A stretch of DNA of 64,000 nucleotides from Nocardia araoensis NBRC 100135 (GTDB taxonomy: Bacteria > Actinomycetota > Actinomycetes > Mycobacteriales > Mycobacteriaceae), in NCBI RefSeq assembly GCF_000308435.1, contig NZ_BAFR01000352.1, positions 62,001 to 126,000 on the forward strand, read 5' to 3'. The notes beneath the pieces were generated by a model that was not told the DNA's origin, did no database searches, and worked only from the letters and a program-made list of their open reading frames with translations. Below, one piece after another: positions 25,367 to 33,388 of the stretch; the first letter of the stretch is position 1; each line of letters opens with the position of its first letter. Made by a program: the position numbers and the translations under genes.

Positions 25367-25999
25367 TTGTCCGGGAATGGCGATGAGTGTCGGCGGCTCG
25401 CGGGGGCGGGGCGTTCCCGGCCGACACGAGCGCAGAGTCAGGCGCGGACACGCGCCGTTTTGATCGCAACCGCCAAGCGGCTTTTTCTCCAGGACGGTTA
25501 TCAGGCCACGACTCTGGACAAGGTCGCGAAAGCCGCTGGTTTCACCAAAGGTGCGGTGTATTCCAACTTCGGCACCAAAGACGACTTGTGTCTGGCGGTG
25601 CTGGACGAAATTCACGGTGAGCGAGCGGCGGAGATCGCCGAGATCATCGCCGCGCCGACGGCCGCGCAGCGGGTGAAGCGGATGACCGAATGGGCCGAAC
25701 GGGTGGTCGGCGAGCCCGACTGGACGCATCTGGAACTGGAGTTCAGCGTGCACGCGCGGCGCGACGAGCACCTGCGCGCCGAGCTGGCGACCCGGCTCGA
25801 CAACATCGTGGGCCTGGTCGGCGCCGCACTGCGGGCGACGGACGATCTCGACACCCCGATGCCCCGTGCCGACGCCGCCGTCGCCGTGCTCGCCCTCGGG
25901 GTCGGGCTGGGTCTGTTCCGGTCGATCGATCCCGGCATACCGGTCACGGGAATGATCTCCGCGCTGCGCGCCATCGCGGGGTTGTCCCAGGACGGCTGA
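25367..25999 (+). CDS. TetR-family regulator, TTG start
   Basis: A 210-residue protein with a helix-turn-helix at about 28-72 (KVAKAAGFTKGAVYSNFGTK) and a TetR_C_6/13-like helical domain. No in-frame ATG or GTG lies near the expected N-terminus. The TTG at 25367 has AAGGGG exactly 6 nt upstream and gives a normal leader, so I take it as the start. It is divergent from the secreted lipase and presumably represses it, with the dyad at 25336 as operator. Confidence 0.8.
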   Translation: MSGNGDECRRLAGAGRSRPTRAQSQARTRAVLIATAKRLFLQDGYQATTLDKVAKAAGFTKGAVYSNFGTKDDLCLAVLDEIHGERAAEIAEIIAAPTAAQRVKRMTEWAERVVGEPDWTHLELEFSVHARRDEHLRAELATRLDNIVGLVGAALRATDDLDTPMPRADAAVAVLALGVGLGLFRSIDPGIPVTGMISALRAIAGLSQDG

Positions 26000-26062
26000 T
26001 CGAGCGGCGCGTCCGCGCGGCGGCGCTGGGTCGGTCTTGCGGTCACGCCACCCTGCGATAAT

Positions 26063-26078
26063 ATAAGTAAAAACTTAT
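26063..26078. promoter_or_regulatory. ArsR/SmtB-type operator
   Basis: ATAAGT-AAAA-ACTTAT within an AT-rich patch directly upstream of the SRPBCC-ArsR operon, resembling known ArsR/SmtB dyads. It should be the self-operator of the ArsR protein encoded at 26749. Confidence 0.55.
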
Positions 26079-26092
26079 TCATGGAGGTTGTC

Positions 26093-26749
26093 ATGGTGTT
26101 GCTGACCGATCCCGCGGCCATCGCCGGGCTCGTCACCCGCGAAGTCCGCACCGGATCCCGCGACGGCGTACCCACCCGTATCGCTGTCGCCCGGCGGGAC
26201 TATCCGACCGATCGAGCGGATCTCTGGGACGCGCTCACCGATAGCGAGCGGATCCCGCGCTGGTTTCTGCCGATCAGCGGCGATCTGCGGGTCGGCGGCC
26301 GCTATCAACTCGAGGGCAACGCCAACGGTGTCGTCGAACAGTGCGACGCGCCGGAGCGGTTCGCCGTGACCTGGGAGATGGGACCGCAGGTCTCGTGGCT
26401 CACGGTCCTTCTCAGGCCGACCGCGGACGGCACCGAATTGGAGTTGCTGCACGAGGCGCCGGTCGCGCCCGAGTTCTGGGAGCAGTACGGGCCGGGGGCG
26501 GTGGGCGTCGGCTGGGATCTGGCCCTGATGGGTCTCGGGCTGCACTTGTCCAGCGGCGAGCCGGTGGACCCGGCCGAGGGTCTCGCCTTCCCGACTACGC
26601 CAGAGGGCCTGACGTTCGTCCGGACGGCGGCTCTCGACTGGGCGGAGGCAGCCGTCGGTGACGGGGACGACCCGGCGGCCGCGCACTCGGCGGCGCTGCG
26701 GACCATCGACTTCTACACGGTCGTTCCCGAGGGCGGCTCCGAGGCCTGA
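26093..26749 (+). CDS. SRPBCC (AHSA1-like) domain protein
   Basis: A 218-residue START-like protein. RADLWDALTDSERIPRWFLP (about 42-61) is the standard opening of the AHSA1/activator-of-Hsp90-like family, and GGRYQLEGN follows. These proteins bind hydrophobic ligands in a helix-grip cavity. I start at ATG 26093, since the GGAGG inside the alternative start at 26081 is a good ribosome-binding sequence for it. The stop overlaps the next start by 1 nt (TGATG). SRPBCC genes paired with ArsR regulators are common in actinobacteria, with the ArsR protein repressing the pair. Confidence 0.8.
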   Translation: MVLLTDPAAIAGLVTREVRTGSRDGVPTRIAVARRDYPTDRADLWDALTDSERIPRWFLPISGDLRVGGRYQLEGNANGVVEQCDAPERFAVTWEMGPQVSWLTVLLRPTADGTELELLHEAPVAPEFWEQYGPGAVGVGWDLALMGLGLHLSSGEPVDPAEGLAFPTTPEGLTFVRTAALDWAEAAVGDGDDPAAAHSAALRTIDFYTVVPEGGSEA

Positions 26750-27156
26750 TGGATCGGTCCCCAGCGAAGATCTTCGAGGCGCTCGGCGATCCGGTCCGCC
26801 GGTTCATCCTCGAACTGGTGGCGGCCGAGGAGCAGCCCGCGGGCGCGCTGGTCGCCGCCGTCCAACAGCGCGCGCCGATCTCTCAGCCCGGCGTCTCCCA
26901 GCACCTGAAGGTGCTTCGCGACGCCGGGCTGGTACTGGTCCGCGCCGAGGGCACGCGGCGGATATACGCCCTCGACCCCACCGGTGTCGACGCCGCTCGG
27001 GCCTGGCTGACCGGGTTGGCGGACCCGATGCGCCAGTTCGCGCAACCGCTCGACGCGCTCGCGACGGAGATCGCCCGCGGAAAACGAGCGCGCCGTGGTA
27101 CGGCGAGCGGCCGAACCGGCGGAGCGGATGCAGGCAGCCAGGCTCGCCACGCATAG
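26749..27156 (+). CDS. ArsR-family transcriptional regulator (SdpR-like)
   Basis: A 135-residue winged-helix protein. FEALGDPVRRFILELV (about 9-24) and PISQPGVSQHLKVLRDAGLV (about 43-62) are the dimer and recognition-helix segments of ArsR proteins. No CxC or histidine metal-binding cluster is visible, so it probably is not a metal sensor. It is co-transcribed with the SRPBCC gene and likely binds the dyad at 26063-26078. The last 25 residues are a low-complexity Arg/Gly/Ala tail. It converges on the ketoacyl synthase gene with 15 nt between stops. Confidence 0.85.
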   Translation: MDRSPAKIFEALGDPVRRFILELVAAEEQPAGALVAAVQQRAPISQPGVSQHLKVLRDAGLVLVRAEGTRRIYALDPTGVDAARAWLTGLADPMRQFAQPLDALATEIARGKRARRGTASGRTGGADAGSQARHA

Positions 27157-27171
27157 TGCGGAGGCGCACGC

Positions 27172-28431
27172 TCAGCAGCGGCCGAACACGACGGCCGCGT
27201 TGTGGCCGCCGAATCCGTACGAGTTGTTCAGCGCGTATTCGATGTGCTGGGTGCGGGCGCTGCCGTGCACGATATCGAGACCGATCTCGGGGTCCTGGTT
27301 GTCGAGGTTCAGCGTGGGCGGCACCACCCCGTCGCGCACGCTGAGCACGGTCAGGGCGGCTTCCACCGCGCCGACCGCGCCCACGGAATGCCCCAGCGCG
27401 GATTTGGGGGCGTAGACCGAAGGGTGGTCGCCCACCGCCGCCCGGATCCCTCTGGCTTCGGCCAGGTCGCCGAACGAGGTGCCCGTGGCGTGGGCGTTGA
27501 CGTGGTCGATGTCCTTGCCGCGCACGCCTGCCGTCTCGAGTGCGCGGCGCATCGCGCGAATGTTTCCCGCGCCGTCGGGATCCGGCAGAACCATGTGGTA
27601 GCCGTCGGCGGTCAGGCCCGCGCCCAGCAGGCGAGCCAGGGGCTTCGCGCCCCGCGCGCGTGCGTGCTCTTCCGACTCCAGCACGAACAGCGCGGCGGCT
27701 TCGCCGAAGACGAAACCGTCGCGGTCCCGGTCGAACGGGCGTGACGCGCGCTCGGGCTCGTCGATCCGTGTGCTCAACGCCCGCATCATCGCGAATCCGG
27801 CCACCGCAAGCGCGTTGATATGGCCTTCCACACCGCCGGCGACGACCATGTCGGCTTCCCCGAGGATGATCGAACGCCACGCGTGTACCAGTGCCTCGCA
27901 TCCGGAAGCGCAGGCCGAGACGGGCGTCATCACGCAGGCTCGCGCACCGAGCTCCAACCCGACCACCGCGGCGGCGCCGTTCGGCATGGCCATGGGCACC
28001 GCGAAGGGAGACACCTTGCGATAGCCCGATTCCCGCATCAGGTCGTTGGACTCGATGATCGTGTCGGCGCCGCCGAGACCGGTGCCGATGCAGACGCCGA
28101 GCCGATCGGGATCGACCTCCGGCCTGCCCGCGGTGTCCCAGATCCGGTTGCCCATGACATAGGCCACCTGCTGGACGTAGGACATGCGGCGCTTCTGCAC
28201 GCGGCTGAGCTCATCCGTCGGATCGAGCTCGAACTGACCACCGATGTCGACGGGGACCTCGAAGCGCTCGTAGTCGGGATCGCGCACCTTGGCGATCCCG
28301 GTCTCCCCGGCGAGCAGTCCCTTCCACGTCGTCTCGGTGTCGGCGCCGACCGCGGTCGACATCTCGACAGCGGTGACGACCACACTCCGGAACCCCCCGT
28401 TGCTGGTGGAGAAGCCCGCGAAATCGGACAT
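27172..28431 (-). CDS. Beta-ketoacyl-ACP synthase, KasA/KasB-like
   Basis: A 419-residue thiolase-fold condensing enzyme of type II fatty acid synthesis. It follows mycobacterial KasA closely over its length, including NGGFxSVVVTAV at the start, RRMSYVQ, and NNSYGFGGHN at the end. Cys174 in VSACASG is the acyl-accepting residue, and histidines in HVNAHATGT and ALGHSVG complete the Cys-His-His triad. Kas enzymes extend acyl chains with malonyl-ACP toward meromycolate precursors. Here it is alone, without acpM, fabD or accD6 neighbours, so it is an accessory paralogue and not the core gene (inference). Confidence 0.88.
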   Translation of the reverse strand: MSDFAGFSTSNGGFRSVVVTAVEMSTAVGADTETTWKGLLAGETGIAKVRDPDYERFEVPVDIGGQFELDPTDELSRVQKRRMSYVQQVAYVMGNRIWDTAGRPEVDPDRLGVCIGTGLGGADTIIESNDLMRESGYRKVSPFAVPMAMPNGAAAVVGLELGARACVMTPVSACASGCEALVHAWRSIILGEADMVVAGGVEGHINALAVAGFAMMRALSTRIDEPERASRPFDRDRDGFVFGEAAALFVLESEEHARARGAKPLARLLGAGLTADGYHMVLPDPDGAGNIRAMRRALETAGVRGKDIDHVNAHATGTSFGDLAEARGIRAAVGDHPSVYAPKSALGHSVGAVGAVEAALTVLSVRDGVVPPTLNLDNQDPEIGLDIVHGSARTQHIEYALNNSYGFGGHNAAVVFGRC

Positions 28432-28732
28432 CGAACTCCTTCTTTCGGCTCGTCGGCTCGGATGCGTGGTTCGGGATGCGGCGATCCCGATCGACGTGCT
28501 CGGATCCGACCCCGACTACCGCCTCGAGGTGTGCGCTGTCTCGCCGACGGCGCCGACGTCGGTTCCAGGGTTGTCGTGTGTCGCTGTGGCCGGGCTGGAG
28601 ATTCTGCGTAATGCGGCGACTGTGGTGATGCCCGGGTACGCGTCGGACGAAACACCATCGCCGCAACCGGCTCCGAGCGCTTCGCGAGGAATCCGGCCGA
28701 CATCCGGGCGCTGTTCGAGCGCCATCTCGGTG
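28432..28732. other. Intergenic, 301 bp, with an AraC-type gene remnant
   Basis: Apart from the 41-codon remnant at 28645-28770 I see no gene or clear regulatory dyad. It would hold the promoter of the KasA-like gene (start 28431). Confidence 0.5.
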
Positions 28733-28770
28733 TCAGCCCGGCGCAGTACCGGCGGATGTTCGAATCATGA
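28645..28770 (+). pseudogene. C-terminal remnant of an AraC/GlxA-type regulator
   Basis: A 41-codon frame ends in DIRALFERHLGVSPAQYRRMF, the last helix pair of AraC-family DNA-binding domains (the GVSPxxYRRxF signature). A stop codon lies a short way upstream in the same frame, and nothing else of the two helix-turn-helix units or the DJ-1-like sensor domain is present. Its last 38 bp overlap the 3' end of the antiporter gene on the other strand. Confidence 0.5.
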
Positions 28771-30067
28771 GGTCGCGGTCTCGGTCTGTGCGGCGGAATC
28801 GGTGCGCCGCCCGTTCTCCTCCGGTCCCCCGGGGCTGGTCGCCGACGTGCAGCGCGCGCGGGACACCGAAGAGTTTCAGCAACGGCGCCGTCATCGCCGT
28901 GGTGATCAACGCCATCATGACCAGTAGCGAGTACAGCCGCTCGTTGATGACGCCGATCGTGAGCCCCACGTTCAGGATCACCAGTTCCGTCAGACCTCGG
29001 GTGTTCATCAGCGCCGCGAGCGCCGCGGATTCGGTGCGACCGGCCCGGCTGAAGCGAGCCGCCACATAGGTGCCGCCGAGCTTGCCCGCGAGCGCGGCGA
29101 ACATGATCGCGGCGAACTCCGCGATACCGGCCCGATCGATGCTGCCCAGGTCCACCTGGAGACCGGCCACCACGAAGAACGCGGGCAGGAAGATGCTGCT
29201 CAGGAGCTGGGCGCCGCTGTCGACGGCCGCGCGCAACCGCCGGGGGAAGACGACCCCGAACAGGAACGCGCCGAAGATCAGATGCAACCCGATCCATTCG
29301 GTGGTCGCACCCAGCAGTAGAGCGCCGGCGACGCCGATGAAGACCATGTTGGACGGATTCTTCTCGGATCCGGCGCCCGCGAGGCGGTCCAGCGCGGGGC
29401 GCACCCCCCACCACAGCACCACGACCAGCGGAACGAACAACAGCAACCGCCAGTGGTGACCGAGGCCGGGCCGGGCGATGCCGATGACCACCGCCAGCAC
29501 ACACCAGGCGAGAACGTCGTCCAGTGCGGCGCACGTCATGGCCGACTGGCCGAGCCGAGTGCCGAGCAGCTTGCGGTCGTGCAGGATTCGGGCGAGTACC
29601 GGGAACGCCGTGACGGCCAGTGCGCAACCGATGAAGAGTGCGAAGTTCAACCGGTTGCCGCCGTCGTGCCGGGCCAGCGCCCACACCGCGACGGCGGAAC
29701 CGAGCGCGAACGGCGTGAGGTAGGCCGACAGCGCGATCGCCGTGACCGACCGCCGCCGCCCGGCGACGGACCGGAGATCCATCTCGAGGCCCGCCGAGAA
29801 CATGAAGATCATCACGCCGACGTTCGCGAAGGCGGTGAGATACGAGCGGATGTCGTGCGGGAAAAGGGTTTCGGACAGGTGCGCCCCGAGTACGGTGGGG
29901 CCCGCGAGTATGCCTGCCAGGATCTCGCCGATCACCGGAGGCTGGCCCAGCCTCGCCGCCAGCCATCCCAGCAGGCGCGCCGCGGCCACGATCACTACGA
30001 GATCCAATAACAAGAAGATCATCTGGTCGCTCGGCAACGCCTCGACTCCGTTCGACGCCGAGGACAT
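28733..30067 (-). CDS. Kef-type cation:proton antiporter (CPA2 family)
   Basis: A 444-residue membrane protein with about 12 hydrophobic spans. GQPPVIGEILAGILAGPTVLG is the hallmark first repeat of KefB/CPA2 transporters, CAALDDVLAWC holds the acidic ion-binding pair, and MNTRGLTELVILNVG is the late signature. No TrkA-N (RCK) domain follows. It would exchange K+ or Na+ for protons. The start is uncertain: ATG 30067 lacks a ribosome-binding site, and TTG 30037 or ATG 30022 are alternatives. Confidence 0.82.
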   Translation of the reverse strand: MSSASNGVEALPSDQMIFLLLDLVVIVAAARLLGWLAARLGQPPVIGEILAGILAGPTVLGAHLSETLFPHDIRSYLTAFANVGVMIFMFSAGLEMDLRSVAGRRRSVTAIALSAYLTPFALGSAVAVWALARHDGGNRLNFALFIGCALAVTAFPVLARILHDRKLLGTRLGQSAMTCAALDDVLAWCVLAVVIGIARPGLGHHWRLLLFVPLVVVLWWGVRPALDRLAGAGSEKNPSNMVFIGVAGALLLGATTEWIGLHLIFGAFLFGVVFPRRLRAAVDSGAQLLSSIFLPAFFVVAGLQVDLGSIDRAGIAEFAAIMFAALAGKLGGTYVAARFSRAGRTESAALAALMNTRGLTELVILNVGLTIGVINERLYSLLVMMALITTAMTAPLLKLFGVPRALHVGDQPRGTGGERAAHRFRRTDRDRDLMIRTSAGTAPG

Positions 30068-30366
30068 CGCGGGAGCGAATTCGACACGGGCACGGGGATT
30101 CTCCGTAGCGCATCGACCGCCCGCGGAACCCCCGGAATATGGACTGCCCTGCGCTGAGACGATATCGCACCGGCCCGGTGCGCGAGGGCGGAGAGTGATC
30201 CACCCCACGCTCACGCCTGTTCGGGCACCGACCGGCCCGAGGTGTGCATTCCGTGGGTTTGCCGAAGCGGGTACCGCCGACACGAGAGTGTTGCGCTTCC
30301 CGGTATTTCCGTGGTTGCCGGGGTGTGGTTCATAGTTGGTGCTCCGGTCCCACGACGAAGGAGATC

Positions 30367-32046
30367 ATGGTGCCCATCGCGAATTTCGGTACGAAGGACG
30401 ATCCTGGTTTCGAGCTGGCGCAGAGTCCCGATCTGATCGTGGTGCGCACACACAGCGGTCGCGGGATCCGGCGGCAATCGGGGTCGGTGCGCACCCCGCT
30501 CGGTGCCGAACTCGACGACGCGACACTGGTACAGGCCTACCCGGAGGCGGGGGTGGAGGTCTACCGGCTGCCCGCGGGATCGAGGTCGGTGCAGCAGCGC
30601 AAGCCGGTGCTCGACGCCGCGCCGGAGGTGCGGTTCGCCGGCCACGTCCTGGTGGATCCCGCCACCGGGGAACCGGTGCTCTATACCGAGAACATCTTCG
30701 TGAAGTTCGTCGACCGCGTCGACCACGAGCATTGTCTCGCCGTGCTGGGTGCGGCGAATCTGACTGTGAAGCACACTGTTTCGTACGCCACCAATGCGTA
30801 TTTCACGGCGGCGCCGGAGGGTACCGGCCAGCAGGTCTTCGACATCGCCAACGCGCTGCTGAATCGCGACGACGTCGAGTACTGCCATCCCGAGCTGATC
30901 CGCAGCCGCGCCAAGAAGACGATCTTTCCCCAGCAGTGGCATCTGAAGAAGACCACCATCGGCGGTGTCACGATCGACGCGCATGCCGGAGTGGAAGCCG
31001 CCCATGCGATCACCCGCGGGGCCGGGGTGACGATCGCGATCATCGACGACGGCGTCGACATCGACCACGCCGAATTCGCCGGTGCCGCCAAGATCGTCGC
31101 GCCACGGGATGTCACGGCGAAGACCGGCGATCCACGCCCGAAGGACACCTTCGGCACCGGACCCGACAACGGTGACAATCACGGCACCGCCTGCGCGGGC
31201 GTGGCGTGCGCCAACGGCACGGCCGGAGCGTCCGGAGTGGCGCCGGAAGCCGCGCTGATGCCCATCCGGCTCGCCTCCGGGCTCGGTTCGCAAGCCGAGG
31301 CGGACGCTTTCCAGTGGGCCGCCGATCACGGCGCGGACGTCATCTCGTGCAGTTGGGGCCCGGCCGACGGCGCATGGTTCCAGCCGGGCGATCCGGTGCA
31401 CAACCGGGTCGTGGCGCTGCCCGCGAGCACCAGGTTGGCGATCGAACACGCCGTCACCAGCGGACGCGGCGGCAAGGGTTGCGTGGTGCTGTTCGCGGCG
31501 GGCAACGGCAACGAGTCGGTCGACAACGACGGCTACGCGAGCTTCGCGAAGGTCATCGCGGTCGCGGCCTGCAACGACACCGGTAAGCGCAGTGTCTACA
31601 GCGATTTCGGCAAAGCCGTGTGGTGCGCGTTCCCCAGCAGCGACATCGGGCACCGCCCCTTCGGGCATCCCGACCCGCTCACGCCCGGGATCTGGACCGT
31701 GGATCGGCACGGTGCGGACGGCTACAACCCCGGCGCGGCGGCCTCGGGCGACGCGGCGGGCGACTACACCAACGACTTCGGCGGCACGTCCAGCGCTTGT
31801 CCGGGCGCCGCCGGGACCGTGGCCCTGATGCTGTCGGTGAACCCCGATCTGACCTGGGACAAGGTGAAGAACCTGCTGAAAGGCGCCTGCGACAGGATCG
31901 ATCCGCAGGGCGGCGGCTACGGGGCCGACGGGCACAGCGACAAATACGGGTACGGCAGGATCAACGCCCTCGCCGCCGTGCGAGCGGCGCGGCCCGCGGA
32001 GGCCGAGTCGGCCGCCGGTGCGGTGCTCGGCGTGGGAGGAGACTGA
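30367..32046 (+). CDS. S8-family subtilisin-like serine peptidase without signal peptide
   Basis: A 559-residue protein. About 195 residues of N-terminal region precede the peptidase domain, whose triad is complete: Asp227 in AIIDDGVDIDH, His272 in NGDNHGTACAGV and Ser475 in FGGTSSACPGA. The oxyanion Asn is likely in FAAGNGNES. The ATG at 30367 has AAGGAG directly upstream and the N-terminus is hydrophilic, so no Sec signal or membrane anchor is seen. That differs from the mycosins, which carry both. It may work inside the cell. The NYN-domain gene begins 4 nt after its stop, so the two are co-transcribed. Confidence 0.88.
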   Translation: MVPIANFGTKDDPGFELAQSPDLIVVRTHSGRGIRRQSGSVRTPLGAELDDATLVQAYPEAGVEVYRLPAGSRSVQQRKPVLDAAPEVRFAGHVLVDPATGEPVLYTENIFVKFVDRVDHEHCLAVLGAANLTVKHTVSYATNAYFTAAPEGTGQQVFDIANALLNRDDVEYCHPELIRSRAKKTIFPQQWHLKKTTIGGVTIDAHAGVEAAHAITRGAGVTIAIIDDGVDIDHAEFAGAAKIVAPRDVTAKTGDPRPKDTFGTGPDNGDNHGTACAGVACANGTAGASGVAPEAALMPIRLASGLGSQAEADAFQWAADHGADVISCSWGPADGAWFQPGDPVHNRVVALPASTRLAIEHAVTSGRGGKGCVVLFAAGNGNESVDNDGYASFAKVIAVAACNDTGKRSVYSDFGKAVWCAFPSSDIGHRPFGHPDPLTPGIWTVDRHGADGYNPGAAASGDAAGDYTNDFGGTSSACPGAAGTVALMLSVNPDLTWDKVKNLLKGACDRIDPQGGGYGADGHSDKYGYGRINALAAVRAARPAEAESAAGAVLGVGGD

Positions 32047-32050
32047 GGGG

Positions 32051-32458
32051 GTGGCGGCGGAGGATGCTCGGCTGATCGTGGTGGACGCGGCGAATGTCAT
32101 CGGTTCGCGGCCCGACGGGTGGTGGCGCGACCGCTCCGGCGCCGCTCGGCGCTTGCTCGAGCGGATGACCGGCCTGCCGGAGCGTCTGGCGGAATCCGCC
32201 GAACTGATCGTGGTGCTCGAGGGAGCGGCGAAGGCGGCGGTCGATGCGGCGCATCAGGAAGTCGGCGGCGTGCGGGTGATGCGAGCCGACGGTTCGGGGG
32301 ACGACGCCATCGTCGGTGTGGTGGCCGCGGCTCACGCGGAGGACGGCAGCCGTCCGATCACGGTGGTGACGGCGGACCGGGAGCTGCGTGACCGCGTGGC
32401 GGCCTTCGGGGCGGAGACGGTGGGTCCGAGCTGGCTGCTCGATCGCATCGGCTCGTGA
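32051..32458 (+). CDS. NYN/PIN-like ribonuclease-fold protein (YacP-like)
   Basis: A 135-residue single-domain protein. VVDAANVIGSRPDGWW at the N-terminus and ITVVTADRELRDRV in the C-terminal half are the aspartate-bearing strands of NYN (YacP/Rae1-like) domains, a PIN-related metal-dependent ribonuclease fold. The GTG at 32051 follows the subtilase stop by 4 nt and uses the GGAGGAGAC sequence at the end of that gene as its ribosome-binding site. Its RNA target and the meaning of its link to a peptidase are unknown. Confidence 0.75.
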   Translation: MAAEDARLIVVDAANVIGSRPDGWWRDRSGAARRLLERMTGLPERLAESAELIVVLEGAAKAAVDAAHQEVGGVRVMRADGSGDDAIVGVVAAAHAEDGSRPITVVTADRELRDRVAAFGAETVGPSWLLDRIGS

Positions 32459-32547
32459 CGCGGTCAGCGCCGGGCCGTCGATATCGCATTGATGACGCCC
32501 GGCGTTTCACCCATCCGTCCAGTCCGTTTTGCGGCACTCTGAGCGGT

Positions 32548-32898
32548 ATGACCGCCTCCGACGTCGTGGGGATGCCGTTGCTCTACCTGGTCGAGATCTC
32601 CGAGCCAGGTTACTTCAATCGGCCGTGGTGGAAGATCGCCAGCACCGGCGCGCCGAGCCAGGTGCGCGCGGCGCTCGCCGAGCTGGCCGTCCGGGTCGAG
32701 CGGGACGTCCAGCGCGCGGGCGGCGCCGGTCGGTGCTGGTACCGCTACGACGTGCGGTGGTCCGACGGCGCGGTGCTCGAATGTTTCCAGGGTGCGATCC
32801 GATCGATTCTGATTCCCGGCGAGTTGCGCTGCCTGGCCGTCGCCCTGACCTCGGCGACGACCGTCGATCTGCGTTCTGCCGAGCGTCCCTCGTACTGA
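32548..32898 (+). CDS. Hypothetical protein
   Basis: A 116-residue soluble protein with balanced composition, three tryptophans in PWWK and VRWSDG, and strong third-position GC, which support coding. I recognise no domain. GAGCGG precedes the ATG at 32548. It lies 89 nt after the NYN gene on the same strand and could belong to that unit. Confidence 0.6.
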   Translation: MTASDVVGMPLLYLVEISEPGYFNRPWWKIASTGAPSQVRAALAELAVRVERDVQRAGGAGRCWYRYDVRWSDGAVLECFQGAIRSILIPGELRCLAVALTSATTVDLRSAERPSY

Positions 32899-33388
32899 CC
32901 GCGCTCCCGGCGGACGCGTAGGGACCCGATGGGCTTCGGGGCTCTACGCGTTTCGGTGGCTCAGTCGAGCAGAGCCGGTTGTCTGGCGCCGTCCTCCTGT
33001 ACGGCACTCGCCTGACCGCGCAAGGATTCGCCGAACTGGGATCCACCCCAGCACCTCCGGCGGGAGCAACCTCAACCTGAACGCCCTGCCGCACCCATCG
33101 CCACCATCGTGTGCGCCTCCTACGGCGACGGTCAGCACACCCGCGACGGTCGGTGAGTAGCCGCGTGCGGTTCGGAAGCGGCCGTCGGTTGTCGGCCCGG
33201 TCCTGGAGCTGTGCCCTCAGCAGATCGACAGCTATCTACACCGCGGCGCGGAAGGCCAGCACCCCAGGGGTGCTCCGATGCCACCCCTGGGTTTGCTGGG
33301 TGCTCCCTGAGGTCCCTGGTTCTGCGGTTATGCCCAGCGCACAGTAGTAGCCGAACTCCGATGCCGATCGCTACGAAGGAAGCACGAG
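32899..33388. other. Intergenic leader region, 490 bp, upstream of the FAAL-PKS operon
   Basis: No convincing gene. It carries a hairpin at 33264-33290 and presumably the promoter of the biosynthetic operon that starts at 33389. I do not see a clear -10/-35 pair or a regulator dyad. Confidence 0.5.
33264..33290 (+). terminator. Stem-loop in the leader of the FAAL operon
   Basis: CCAGGGGTG (33264-33272) pairs perfectly with CACCCCTGG (33282-33290), and AGCACCC/GGGTGCT outside could extend it. It lies about 100 nt before the FAAL start. It may be an attenuator or the terminator of upstream transcription. Confidence 0.4.

Noticed and set aside
28038..32100. Long minus-strand frames across the antiporter/KAS (28038-30203) and subtilase (30211-32100) regions
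   Set aside because: Arg/Gly/Pro-rich shadow sequence without domains. The real genes in other frames explain the codon bias.
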